Assembly: GCF_000219605.1 (NCBI RefSeq)
Contig: NC_015740.1
Span: 186,001 to 250,000, forward strand
Direction of reading: 5' to 3'
Length of the DNA: 64,000 bases
Origin: Stutzerimonas stutzeri
GTDB taxonomy: Bacteria > Pseudomonadota > Gammaproteobacteria > Pseudomonadales > Pseudomonadaceae
Shown: positions 1 to 7,388 of the stretch, in pieces
Numbering within the stretch: position 1 is the stretch's first letter
Layout of the letters: the number at the start of each line of letters is the position of its first letter
The notes under the pieces: generated by a model
What the model was told of the DNA's origin: nothing
The model's input: the letters and a program-made list of their open reading frames with translations, nothing else
Database searches by the model: none
Position numbers and translations under genes: made by a program

Positions 1-345
1 GTGCGGGTTGGGCTCGACCACGTGCTTGCCGGGCAGTCGCGGCTGCAACAGCGCGGGCTTCTCCGCCAGCTCGCGCAGGGCCTCGCCCTGTTCGGTGCGC
101 AGCGCATAGGGCACCGGCAGGCCGGCGCGGTGCAGCACGTCGAGCAGTTCGATGAAGAACGGCAGGTCCTGGCGCGGGCCGCGCTCGATCAGGGTCAGCA
201 CGTATTCGCCCTGCTCCAGGCTGATGAAGAAGTTGCTGTTCTCGCTGCCTGCGGCGATGCCCTGGAAGTCGCGCAGCCGGCCGAGCCGGTAGGGCGCCAG
301 AAAGGCCTCCAGTTCATCGCGTTGCAGGGGCGTGAATACCGACAT
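1..345 (-). CDS. thrB: Homoserine kinase, N-terminal part (runs off window)
   Basis: Homoserine kinase phosphorylates L-homoserine in the threonine pathway (cytosol). Only about the first 115 codons are inside the window. The product opens MSVFTPLQRDELEAFLAPY and continues with IAAGSENSNFFIS and YVLTLIERG. This is the nucleotide-binding lobe of the aminoglycoside-phosphotransferase-fold ThrB found in pseudomonads, not the GHMP-type enzyme of enterics. A GGAGG lies five bases before the ATG and fixes the start. The order thrB, DUF2782 gene, polA (divergent) is the known pseudomonad arrangement. Confidence 0.9.
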   Translation of the reverse strand, partial: MSVFTPLQRDELEAFLAPYRLGRLRDFQGIAAGSENSNFFISLEQGEYVLTLIERGPRQDLPFFIELLDVLHRAGLPVPYALRTEQGEALRELAEKPALLQPRLPGKHVVEPNPH

Positions 346-369
346 GTTGTCCTCCGGCGGATGTCTGGA

Positions 370-654
370 TTACCAGCTGAAGATCTTCCACGCGGGGATC
401 AGCATGTCCGGCTGGTCGGAGCGCACGAAGTTGCCGTCATTTCCGTCCGCCCGCACCAGGAAGTAGGGCTTGCCGTGCTTGGGCGTGACTTTCACGGCGT
501 AGAGGAAGCCGTTGACGCGATATTCCTCGACGGTGCGATCGCCTTCCTGACGGATGGTTACGTCCGGCTCACCTTCGACCGACTCCTGGGCGAAGCCGGC
601 CAGAGGGGCGCATGCCAGCAGGCTGGCCAGCATCAGGTGTTTGAGAGCGCGCAT
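370..654 (-). CDS. DUF2782 family exported protein
   Basis: A 94-residue protein with a clear Sec signal peptide (MRALKHLMLASLLACAPLAGFA, cut after AQ is likely), so probably periplasmic. The mature part (VTIRQEGDRTVEEYRVNGF, then LYAVKVTPKHGKPYFLVRADG and IPAWKIFSW at the end) is typical of DUF2782, a small family of unknown function encoded between thrB and polA in pseudomonads. A reading frame extends upstream to 732, but the ATG at 654 starts the signal peptide and follows an AAGG. It lies 24 bases upstream of thrB and is probably co-transcribed with it. No biochemical role is known to me. Confidence 0.85.
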   Translation of the reverse strand: MRALKHLMLASLLACAPLAGFAQESVEGEPDVTIRQEGDRTVEEYRVNGFLYAVKVTPKHGKPYFLVRADGNDGNFVRSDQPDMLIPAWKIFSW

Positions 655-730
655 GGTAACCTTGTCCCTTTGTCGATAAGTGGTCCTTCGCATTCTAGCT
701 CCGGGCCCGCCGAAAAGGTTGATTCCGCTC

Positions 731-3475
731 ATGAGCCAAGCCCCCCTCGTCCTGGTGGACGGTTCGTCCTACCTGTACCGCGCCTTCCACGCGCTGCCTC
801 CGCTGACCACCTCTACCGGCAAGCCGACCGGTGCGGTCAAGGGTGTGCTGAATATGTTACTGAGCCTGCGCAAACAGTATCCGGACAGCCCGTTCGCCGT
901 GGTTTTCGACGCCAAGGGTCCGACCTTTCGCGACGCGCTGTTCGAGAACTACAAGTCGCACCGCCCGCCGATGCCCGACGACCTGCGCGTGCAGGTCGAG
1001 CCGCTGCATGCCAGCGTCCGTGCACTGGGGCTGCCGCTGCTGTGCGTAGAAGGGGTCGAGGCCGACGACGTCATCGGCACCCTGGCGCGGCAATGCGCGG
1101 CGCTGGGCCGTGATGTGGTGATCTCCACCGGCGACAAGGACATGGCCCAGCTGGTCTGCCCGCACGTCACCCTGGTCAACACCATGACCGGCAGCGTCTA
1201 TGACATCGAGGGCGTGAAGGCCAAGTTCGGCGTCGGCCCGGAACTGATCATCGACTTCCTCGCGCTGATGGGCGACAAGGTCGACAACATTCCTGGCGTG
1301 CCAGGCGTGGGCGAGAAGACGGCATGTGGCCTGCTCAACGGCATCCCGGGCGGGCTCAAGGGGCTCTACGAGCACCTCGACCAGGTCGCCGGGCTGCCTA
1401 TTCGCGGTGCCAAGTCGTTGGGCGCCAAGCTGGAGGAGCATCGCGATGCCGCCTTCATGTCCTACGAGCTGGCTACGATCAAGATCGACGTGGCGCTGGA
1501 CGTCGAGGTCGGTGACCTGATGCCCGGGGAGCCGCACCGCGAGGCGCTGATCGCCCTTTATCGCGAGCTGGAGTTCAAGCAGTGGCTGGACGAGCTGCTG
1601 CGCGAGGCCAAGGCGGCGGGGGAGAACTGCGAGGTGCAGCCAGAAGGCTGTTCGATCCAGGCCGAGGCCCAGTACGAGACCCTACTGGAGCAGGCCGATT
1701 TCGAGCGCTGGCTGGCGCGTCTGAAGGCGGCCGAATGTTTTGCCTTCGATACCGAAACCACCAGCCTCGATGCGCAGCGCGCCGAGCTGGTCGGCGTGTC
1801 TTTCGCCGTGGAGCCGGGCCAGGCGGCTTACGTGCCGCTGCGCCATTCCTACATGGGCGTGCCGCAGCAGCTCGAGCTGGATGCCGTGCTCGGCGCGCTC
1901 AAGCCGCTGCTGGAAGATCCGGCCAAGACCAAGATCTGCCAGCACGGCAAATACGACATGAACGTGCTGATGCACTACGGCATCGAGATGCGCGGCATGG
2001 CTTTCGACACCATGCTCGAATCCTACGTGCTGGACGCCACCGCCACTCGCCACGACATGGACAGTCTGGCGCTCAAGTACCTCGGCCGCGGCACCATCCG
2101 CTTCGAGGACATTGCCGGCAAGGGCGCCAAGCAGCTGACCTTCGACCAGATCGCCATCGAGCAGGCCGGCCCGTACGCCGCCGAGGACGCCGACGTCACC
2201 CTGCGCCTGCACCAGACCCTGCTCGGCAAGCTGGAGCAGACGCCATCGCTGCTCAGGGTGCTGACCGAGATCGAGATGCCGCTGGTGCCGGTGCTGGCGC
2301 GCATCGAGCGCAACGGCGCGCTGGTCGATGCACAGTTGCTTGGCCAGCAGAGCGTCGAGCTGGGCGACAAGCTGGTGCAGCTGGAACGCGAGGCGTTCGA
2401 CATCGCTGGCGAGGAGTTCAACCTCGGCTCGCCCAAGCAGCTCTGCGCGATTCTCTACGACAAGCTCGGCTGCCCGGTGATCTCCAAGACCGCCGGCGGC
2501 CAGCCGTCAACGGCCGAGAGCGTGCTGGCCGAACTGGCCGAGCAGGATTACCCGCTGCCAAAGGTCATCATGCAGCACCGCAGCCTGAGCAAGCTCAAGG
2601 GCACCTACACCGACAAGCTGCCGCAGCAGATCAACCCGCGCACCGGGCGCATCCACACCAGCTACCACCAGGCGGTGACCGCCACCGGCCGGCTGTCCTC
2701 CAGCGACCCGAACCTGCAGAACATCCCGATCCGCACCGCCGAGGGGCGGCGCATTCGCCAGGCCTTCGTCGCGGCGCCGGGCTACAAGCTGCTGGCGGCG
2801 GACTACTCGCAGATCGAGCTGCGTATCATGGCCCACCTGGCGCAGGATGCCGGCCTCTTGCACGCGTTCCAGAACGACCTGGACGTGCACCGCGCCACGG
2901 CCGCCGAGGTGTTCGGCGTACCGCTGGAGCAGGTCAGCAACGACCAGCGCCGCAGCGCCAAGGCCATCAACTTCGGCCTGATCTACGGCATGAGCGCCTT
3001 CGGCCTGGCCAAGCAGATCGACGTCGGCCGCAAGGAAGCGCAGGAGTACATCGACCGCTATTTCGCCCGCTACCCCGGCGTGCTCGCCTACATGGAGCGC
3101 ACCCGCACCCAGGCCGCGGAGCAGGGCTATGTCGAGACACTGTTCGGTCGCCGGCTGTACCTGCCGGAGATCAACTCGAAGAACGGCGCCATGCGCAAGG
3201 GCGCCGAGCGCACCGCGATCAACGCGCCGATGCAGGGCACCGCAGCGGACATCATCAAGCGCGCCATGATCGCCGTGGACGGCTGGCTGCAGGACAGCGG
3301 GCTGGATGCGCGGGTGATCCTGCAGGTCCACGATGAATTGGTGCTGGAAGTGCGCGAAGACCTGGTCGAACAGGTCCGCGAAGCCATCTGCCCGCTGATG
3401 AGCGGGGCCGCCCAGCTGGACGTGCCGCTGCTGGTCGAGGCGGGGGTTGGCAACAACTGGGACGAGGCGCACTGA
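731..3475 (+). CDS. polA: DNA polymerase I
   Basis: DNA polymerase I (914 aa) fills gaps and removes RNA primers in replication and excision repair. All three domains are present. The N-terminal 5'-3' exonuclease begins PLVLVDGSSYLYRAFHALPP and includes the helix-3-turn region GVPGVGEKTA. The proofreading 3'-5' exonuclease starts at about residue 335 with intact FAFDTETTSLD. The polymerase domain has motif A DYSQIELRIMAHL near residue 691 and motif C QVHDELVLEV near 866. Because the exo motifs are intact, proofreading should be active. The ATG at 731 precedes the family N-terminus; an upstream in-frame start at 680 adds unrelated residues. The gene is divergent from the DUF2782/thrB pair and is followed by the ersA-like sRNA. 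Confidence 0.98.
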   Translation: MSQAPLVLVDGSSYLYRAFHALPPLTTSTGKPTGAVKGVLNMLLSLRKQYPDSPFAVVFDAKGPTFRDALFENYKSHRPPMPDDLRVQVEPLHASVRALGLPLLCVEGVEADDVIGTLARQCAALGRDVVISTGDKDMAQLVCPHVTLVNTMTGSVYDIEGVKAKFGVGPELIIDFLALMGDKVDNIPGVPGVGEKTACGLLNGIPGGLKGLYEHLDQVAGLPIRGAKSLGAKLEEHRDAAFMSYELATIKIDVALDVEVGDLMPGEPHREALIALYRELEFKQWLDELLREAKAAGENCEVQPEGCSIQAEAQYETLLEQADFERWLARLKAAECFAFDTETTSLDAQRAELVGVSFAVEPGQAAYVPLRHSYMGVPQQLELDAVLGALKPLLEDPAKTKICQHGKYDMNVLMHYGIEMRGMAFDTMLESYVLDATATRHDMDSLALKYLGRGTIRFEDIAGKGAKQLTFDQIAIEQAGPYAAEDADVTLRLHQTLLGKLEQTPSLLRVLTEIEMPLVPVLARIERNGALVDAQLLGQQSVELGDKLVQLEREAFDIAGEEFNLGSPKQLCAILYDKLGCPVISKTAGGQPSTAESVLAELAEQDYPLPKVIMQHRSLSKLKGTYTDKLPQQINPRTGRIHTSYHQAVTATGRLSSSDPNLQNIPIRTAEGRRIRQAFVAAPGYKLLAADYSQIELRIMAHLAQDAGLLHAFQNDLDVHRATAAEVFGVPLEQVSNDQRRSAKAINFGLIYGMSAFGLAKQIDVGRKEAQEYIDRYFARYPGVLAYMERTRTQAAEQGYVETLFGRRLYLPEINSKNGAMRKGAERTAINAPMQGTAADIIKRAMIAVDGWLQDSGLDARVILQVHDELVLEVREDLVEQVREAICPLMSGAAQLDVPLLVEAGVGNNWDEAH

Positions 3476-3504
3476 TCGAGCTGCCGAAAAATGTCGGTAG
3501 TCGA

Positions 3505-3520
3505 CGAAATTTTTTTCGTT
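3505..3520 (+). terminator. Possible polA terminator
   Basis: Thirty bases after the polA stop, ACGAAA-TTTT-TTTCGT forms a small U-rich hairpin. It is preceded by a weaker CTGCCGA/TCGGTAG hairpin. It could end polA transcription just before the separate ersA promoter. It is AT-rich and weak. Confidence 0.3.
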
Positions 3521-3526
3521 CGCGTT

Positions 3527-3554
3527 GAACTTACGGCGCAATGCTCCGGTCAGA
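3527..3554 (+). promoter_or_regulatory. AlgU (sigma-22/RpoE-type) promoter of the ersA-like sRNA
   Basis: GAACTT at 3527-3532 and TCAGA at 3550-3554 are separated by 17 bases. This fits the AlgU consensus (GAACTT, 16-17 bases, TCtgA). In P. aeruginosa, ErsA sits directly after polA and is transcribed from an AlgU-dependent promoter, so position and sequence agree. A transcript would start near 3560. Confidence 0.7.
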
Positions 3555-3559
3555 GCATG

Positions 3560-3687
3560 CGAAGGGTGTAAAAGCCCTTCGATGCTCCTTGTTGTGTTAA
3601 GTGTTGGCAGATCTCTGGACCCCGCCCTAGCGGTCCGGATTCGACCTCGAACTTCCCCCTCCCCCAATGAAGTTCGAGGTTTTTTTT
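3560..3687 (+). ncRNA. ersA: ErsA-like envelope-stress small RNA
   Basis: About 128 nt run from the predicted AlgU-type start to a U-run, close to the roughly 132 nt of P. aeruginosa ErsA, which is also immediately downstream of polA. Near the 5' end GAAGGG...CCCTTC (3561-3580) forms a hairpin. The 3' end is a strong intrinsic terminator: CCTCGAACTT (3645-3654) pairs with AAGTTCGAGG (3670-3679) and eight Ts follow. The terminator loop is C-rich (CCCCCTCCCCC), while in P. aeruginosa ErsA a C-rich segment pairs with target mRNAs such as algC. Location, promoter, length and terminator support the call. The exact 5' end and the targets here are inferred. Confidence 0.75.
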
Positions 3688-3730
3688 GCCTGGAGAAAAG
3701 TGGAAAGACGCTGAGCAGCAGTAATGGGCC

Positions 3731-3865
3731 TGCGCAAGTTTTTGCGCAGGTGTTCTGTGGATAACCTTGTGAATAAGCTGTTCGCAGCGCGATCTGCCAG
3801 CGTTGGGGCGGCGTTGCGCAAGTTGTTGCCGCGGCTGCGCAGGTTCTTGCACAGCTTTCTGTGCT
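3731..3865 (+). other. ersA-hcp intergenic region with DnaA-box pair and TGCGCAA repeats
   Basis: The 314 bases between ersA and hcp hold no convincing gene. A perfect DnaA box in reverse orientation, TGTGGATAA, is at 3756-3764. A one-mismatch copy, TGTGAATAA, is at 3769-3777, 13 bases away centre to centre. Beside them is a palindrome, TGCGCAA-GTTT-TTGCGCA (3731-3748), and related elements recur at about 3815-3854 (TGCGCAAGTT, TGCGCAGGTT, TTGCACAG). The rest is AT-richer and probably carries the hcp promoter. Confidence 0.4.
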
Positions 3866-4001
3866 GGGCATCACGCCTGCCGTTTAAGGCGTATGCTGTT
3901 TCTCTATATCTTTTTGAAAAATAAGAGTTTTTCGTAAATGGCACGGTGCTTGTTGTTATGAAATGGCCATTCGGCACTCATTTCAGACAAGGAGAGCACC
4001 C

Positions 4002-4520
4002 ATGCCAACACCCGCGTATCTGTCCCTCGAAGGCACCAAGCAAGGCCTGATCACCGCTGGCACCTTCACCGAGGACTCGGTTGGCAACATTTTCCAGGAA
4101 GGCCATGAGGACCAGATCCTGGTGCAGGCCTTCCAGCATCAGGTCATCATCCCGCGTGACCCGCAGTCCGGCCAGCCGACTGGCCAGCGCGTGCACAAGC
4201 CCCTGATGATCACCAAGGTGTTCGACAAGTCGTCGCCGCTGATCTTCAACGCACTGACGTCCGGCGAGCGCCTGAACAAGTGCCGTCTGGAGTGGTATCG
4301 CACCTCGTCCACCGGTACTCAGGAACACTACTTCACCATCGAACTGGAAGATGCGGTGATCGTCGACGTGCAGTCGCGCATGCCCAACTGCCAGGACCCG
4401 AACATGTCGCACTTCACCCATCTGGAAGACGTGTACTTCACCTATCGCAAGATCGTCTGGACCCACGAGGTATCCGGCACCTCCGGCTCCGACGACTGGC
4501 GCACCCCGATCGCCGGCTGA
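4002..4520 (+). CDS. hcp: Type VI secretion Hcp tube protein
   Basis: Hcp forms hexameric rings that stack into the T6SS inner tube and can carry effectors in the lumen. The 172-residue product (MPTPAYLSLEGTKQGLITAG..., NIFQEGHEDQILVQAFQH, SGQPTGQRVHKPLMITKVFD, HYFTIELEDAVIVDVQS) matches pseudomonad Hcp proteins in length and sequence. These are the Hcp proteins paired with orphan vgrG genes. The start at 4002 follows AAGGAGAG; an in-frame start at 3963 lacks a ribosome site. No sheath or baseplate genes lie nearby, so this is an auxiliary hcp-vgrG island that must use an apparatus encoded elsewhere. Confidence 0.95.
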   Translation: MPTPAYLSLEGTKQGLITAGTFTEDSVGNIFQEGHEDQILVQAFQHQVIIPRDPQSGQPTGQRVHKPLMITKVFDKSSPLIFNALTSGERLNKCRLEWYRTSSTGTQEHYFTIELEDAVIVDVQSRMPNCQDPNMSHFTHLEDVYFTYRKIVWTHEVSGTSGSDDWRTPIAG

Positions 4521-4536
4521 TTCGCCGCGGTCCCGC

Positions 4537-4567
4537 TTCGGCCAGGCTCGCCTGGCCGAACGCTTTT
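4537..4567 (+). terminator. Intrinsic terminator or attenuator after hcp
   Basis: TTCGGCCAGG (4537-4546) pairs perfectly with CCTGGCCGAA (4551-4560) over a CTCG loop, and CGCTTTTTT follows. It would end most hcp transcripts, letting hcp be made in excess over vgrG. Confidence 0.75.
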
Positions 4568-4704
4568 TTGCGAAGCACTGAACAGATTCCGTCAACGTCG
4601 CTCCGGAATGCGCGAACCACGCATTCTAGAGCGGACGGCCTGTGTTAAACGGGGCTCCGCAAGCGCCCATGCGCTGATACATGGACTGAACAGGAGGAAC
4701 ATGG

Positions 4705-6816
4705 ATGTTCGCCCCAGCCAACCAGGCCCACTTCACGCTTTCCCTCGAAGGCGTCGAGCACGACTTCAAGGTGCTCGAATTCCGGGGCCGCGAGGCCATC
4801 AGCCAGCCCTATCGCTTCGACCTGGAACTGGTCAGCGAGCGCCCCGACCTGGATCTGCAAAGCCTGTTGCATCGCCCGGCTTTTCTTGCCTTCGCGCCGG
4901 ATAGCAGTGGTGTTCATGGGCTGGTGCATCAGGCCGCCCAGGGTGAATCCGGCAAGCGCCTGACCCGCTATCGCTTCACGCTCGTGCCGCAGCTGGCCTA
5001 CCTCGCCCATCGCACCAACCAGCGCATCTTCCAGCACCTGACGGTGCCGCAGATCATCGCCCAGGTGCTCGAGGAACATGGTATCCAAGCCGATGCCTAC
5101 CGCTTCGGGCTCGGCCCGGTGGTCTACCCGCCGCGCGAGTACTGCGTGCAGTACGACGAAACCGACCTGCACTTCATCCAGCGCCTGTGTGAGGAAGAGG
5201 GCATCCACTATCACTTCCAGCACGGTGCGAGCGGCCATGTGCTGGTCTTTGGCGATGACCAGACCGTCTTCCCCAGGCTCACCGCCACCGCCTATCAACG
5301 GGACAGCGGTCTGGTCGCCGACCAACCGGTGATCAAGCGCTTCGGCCTGCGTGTGGAAACCCGTACCAGCCGGGTCACGCGCCGCGATTACGATTTCGAG
5401 AAGCCACGCCTGACCATGGAGGCCGCGTTCCACAGCGATTTCCAGCCGGACCTCGAGGACTACGACTACCCCGGCCGCTTCACCGAGCGCGCCCGCGGCA
5501 AGCATCTGTCGCAGCGCGCCCTGGAGCGCCACCGCCACGATTACGAACTGGCCGAAGGCGAAAGCGACCAGCCGCAACTGGCGAGCGGGCATTTCCTCCC
5601 GCTCGGCGAACACCCGCGCAGCGACTGGAACCAGCTCTGGCTGCTGACCGAGGTACTGCATGAAGGTAAGCAGCCACAGGTGTTGGAGGAGTCCGTCACC
5701 AACCTGTCAGGCGGTTCAGAGCGAGCTCCCTCTCCCCTCTGGGGAGAGGGCTGGGGTGAGGGGTCTCTTGCCAGCCTCGACTTTCAACAAGGCTACCGCA
5801 ACCGCTTCAGCGCCACCCCCTGGGCCATCCCCTTCCGCCCGGCGCTTTGCCATCCGAAACCGAAGGTGCTCGGCAGCCAGACCGCCGTGGTCACCGGCCC
5901 CGCCGGCGAAGAGATCCACTGCGACGAGTACGGCCGCGTAAAAATCCAGTTCCACTGGGACCGCGAAGGCCAGGCCGATGACAAGACCAGCTGCTGGCTG
6001 CGCGTCAGCTCCAGCTGGGCCGGCGACCGCTATGGCGGCATCGCCATCCCGCGGGTCGGCATGGAAGTGCTGGTGACCTTCCTCGAAGGCGATCCCGATC
6101 AACCGCTGGTGACCGGCTGCCTGTACCACAAGGAGCATCAGGTCCCCTACGACCTGCCGGCCAACAAGACCCGCACGGTGTTCAAGACCCTGAGCAGCCC
6201 GGGTGGTGGCGGCTACAACGAACTGCGCATTGAAGACCGCAAGGGTGCCGAACAGATCTACCTCCACGCCCAGCGCGACTGGGACGAGAACATCGAGCAC
6301 GACCAGAAGATCCGCGTCGGCCACGAGCGCCACGACACGGTGGAAGCCAACAGCTACAGCGAATTCAAGGCCGAAGAGCACCGCACCACCCACGCCGATC
6401 GCAAGACCGAAATCCGCGCCAACGACCACCTCACCGTGGGCAACAGCCAGCACCTGAAAATCGGCACCGGGCAGTTCATCGAGGCGGGTAATGAAATCCA
6501 CCTTTCCAGCGGCCTCAAAGTGGTGCTCGAAGCCGGCAGCGAGCTGACCTTCAAGGCTGGTGGCAGTTTTATCAAACTCGATGCCAGCGGCATCACCATG
6601 GTCGGGCCTTTGATCAGGATGAACTCGGGTGGAAGTCCGGGAAAGGGATCGGCCGCGGCGCCGATATTGCCGGGGCAGGTGAAGGCAGCGGATGCAGATA
6701 TGCCGGGAATTCCACTGGAAGCCCTGATAAAACAAAACATGCTGTTTCGCAGCACCCGAGCTGGCGTATGTGAAGTGTGCGAAGCCGCTAAGGCATCAAA
6801 GGGAGATAAGGCATGA
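4705..6816 (+). CDS. vgrG: Type VI secretion spike protein VgrG
   Basis: VgrG forms the trimeric spike at the tip of the Hcp tube and delivers cargo effectors. The 703-residue product has the gp27-like N-terminal part (FTLSLEGVEHDFKVLEFRG, YCVQYDETDLHFIQRLCEEE), the gp5 OB-fold (GEEIHCDEYGRVKIQFHWDR, WAGDRYGGIAIPRVGMEV) and a repeated beta-helix segment (DQKIRVGHERHDTVE to about residue 620). The tail ends in a Cys-containing helix (GVCEVCEAAKASKGDKA), probably the adaptor/effector contact. AGGAGG six bases before 4705 fixes the start. Residues about 341-354 are unusual: they are encoded by a dispersed intergenic-type repeat. Its last four bases overlap the DUF4123 gene, implying coupled translation. 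Confidence 0.95.
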   Translation: MFAPANQAHFTLSLEGVEHDFKVLEFRGREAISQPYRFDLELVSERPDLDLQSLLHRPAFLAFAPDSSGVHGLVHQAAQGESGKRLTRYRFTLVPQLAYLAHRTNQRIFQHLTVPQIIAQVLEEHGIQADAYRFGLGPVVYPPREYCVQYDETDLHFIQRLCEEEGIHYHFQHGASGHVLVFGDDQTVFPRLTATAYQRDSGLVADQPVIKRFGLRVETRTSRVTRRDYDFEKPRLTMEAAFHSDFQPDLEDYDYPGRFTERARGKHLSQRALERHRHDYELAEGESDQPQLASGHFLPLGEHPRSDWNQLWLLTEVLHEGKQPQVLEESVTNLSGGSERAPSPLWGEGWGEGSLASLDFQQGYRNRFSATPWAIPFRPALCHPKPKVLGSQTAVVTGPAGEEIHCDEYGRVKIQFHWDREGQADDKTSCWLRVSSSWAGDRYGGIAIPRVGMEVLVTFLEGDPDQPLVTGCLYHKEHQVPYDLPANKTRTVFKTLSSPGGGGYNELRIEDRKGAEQIYLHAQRDWDENIEHDQKIRVGHERHDTVEANSYSEFKAEEHRTTHADRKTEIRANDHLTVGNSQHLKIGTGQFIEAGNEIHLSSGLKVVLEAGSELTFKAGGSFIKLDASGITMVGPLIRMNSGGSPGKGSAAAPILPGQVKAADADMPGIPLEALIKQNMLFRSTRAGVCEVCEAAKASKGDKA
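5725..5764 (+). repeat. Dispersed GC-rich inverted repeat inserted in frame in vgrG
   Basis: This 40-base stretch pairs CTCCCTCTCCCC with GGGGAGAGGG around TCT and continues GCTGGGGTGAGGGG. It is the kind of short repeat normally scattered between genes in gamma-proteobacteria. Here it is translated in frame as APSPLWGEGWGEG in the loop joining the gp27-like and OB-fold parts of VgrG, where other VgrGs have a short acidic linker before a QGYRNRF-type motif. I recognise the repeat by appearance; I cannot count genome copies from this window. Confidence 0.6.
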
Positions 6817-7388
6817 GCGCCCCAATGCCCAATGGAAACGGTGCCATTCTGCTCGACGGCGCTCGTTACGAGAGTGCGACGGCGTGGCTTTATCAGTGCT
6901 TCCCTAGCCATCAACCAAGACCGTTATTGCTCGGTACGGCCTATGAACCCATAGCGGACGCTGGCCCGATTTTGCTGGATGCTCCGGCTGGCAGCATGGC
7001 CTATGACGCCTGGCAACACGGAACCGAAATCAAGGATGGTCTCTGGCTGGAAAGCGATGCTTCGATGGACGATCTGCAGCACATACTGCAGCGCCGCCTG
7101 CGCATCTTTACCCCAGAACATCGCGAACTCTGGCTACGCCTGGGTGACGCCCGGCCTCTGTATCAGGCATGGCAGCGCGAAAGGCAATGGCCGGTGGGAT
7201 TCTGGCACCGTATCTCACGCATCTGGCTTCATCACGAAGGCACAATCTTCTGTGCCTGGCAGAACGAACAGCCCGAGAAAGACGGCGCGCCAGCTGAACT
7301 AGATCTCGCCGCGCAAATGACGCTCGACTGGCGACTGCTGGAAGCACTTGCCGCACAGGACGACACGGCACAGGAGGCTCTTCTATGA
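6813..7388 (+). CDS. DUF4123 T6SS effector adaptor/chaperone
   Basis: A 191-residue protein encoded between vgrG and a large effector, in the place of DUF4123 adaptor (Tap/TEC) proteins. These bind the effector N-terminus and load it on the cognate VgrG. The features ATAWLYQCFPSHQPRPLLLG, GSMAYDAWQHGT, HILQRRLRIFTPEHRELWLR and LHHEGTIFCAWQN fit DUF4123 across residues ~16-155. It is cytoplasmic, with no signal or membrane segment. The start overlaps the vgrG stop by four bases (ATGA), and its end overlaps the effector start by four, so the three are translationally coupled. Confidence 0.85.
   Translation: MSAPMPNGNGAILLDGARYESATAWLYQCFPSHQPRPLLLGTAYEPIADAGPILLDAPAGSMAYDAWQHGTEIKDGLWLESDASMDDLQHILQRRLRIFTPEHRELWLRLGDARPLYQAWQRERQWPVGFWHRISRIWLHHEGTIFCAWQNEQPEKDGAPAELDLAAQMTLDWRLLEALAAQDDTAQEALL

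Noticed and set aside
3525..3764. 79-codon frame overlapping ersA
   Set aside because: Contained within the sRNA and its terminator; no ribosome site; the RNA evidence is stronger.
3724..3924. 66-codon frame between ersA and hcp
   Set aside because: Covers the DnaA-box and repeat region, lacks a ribosome site and is Arg/Leu-rich without family resemblance.
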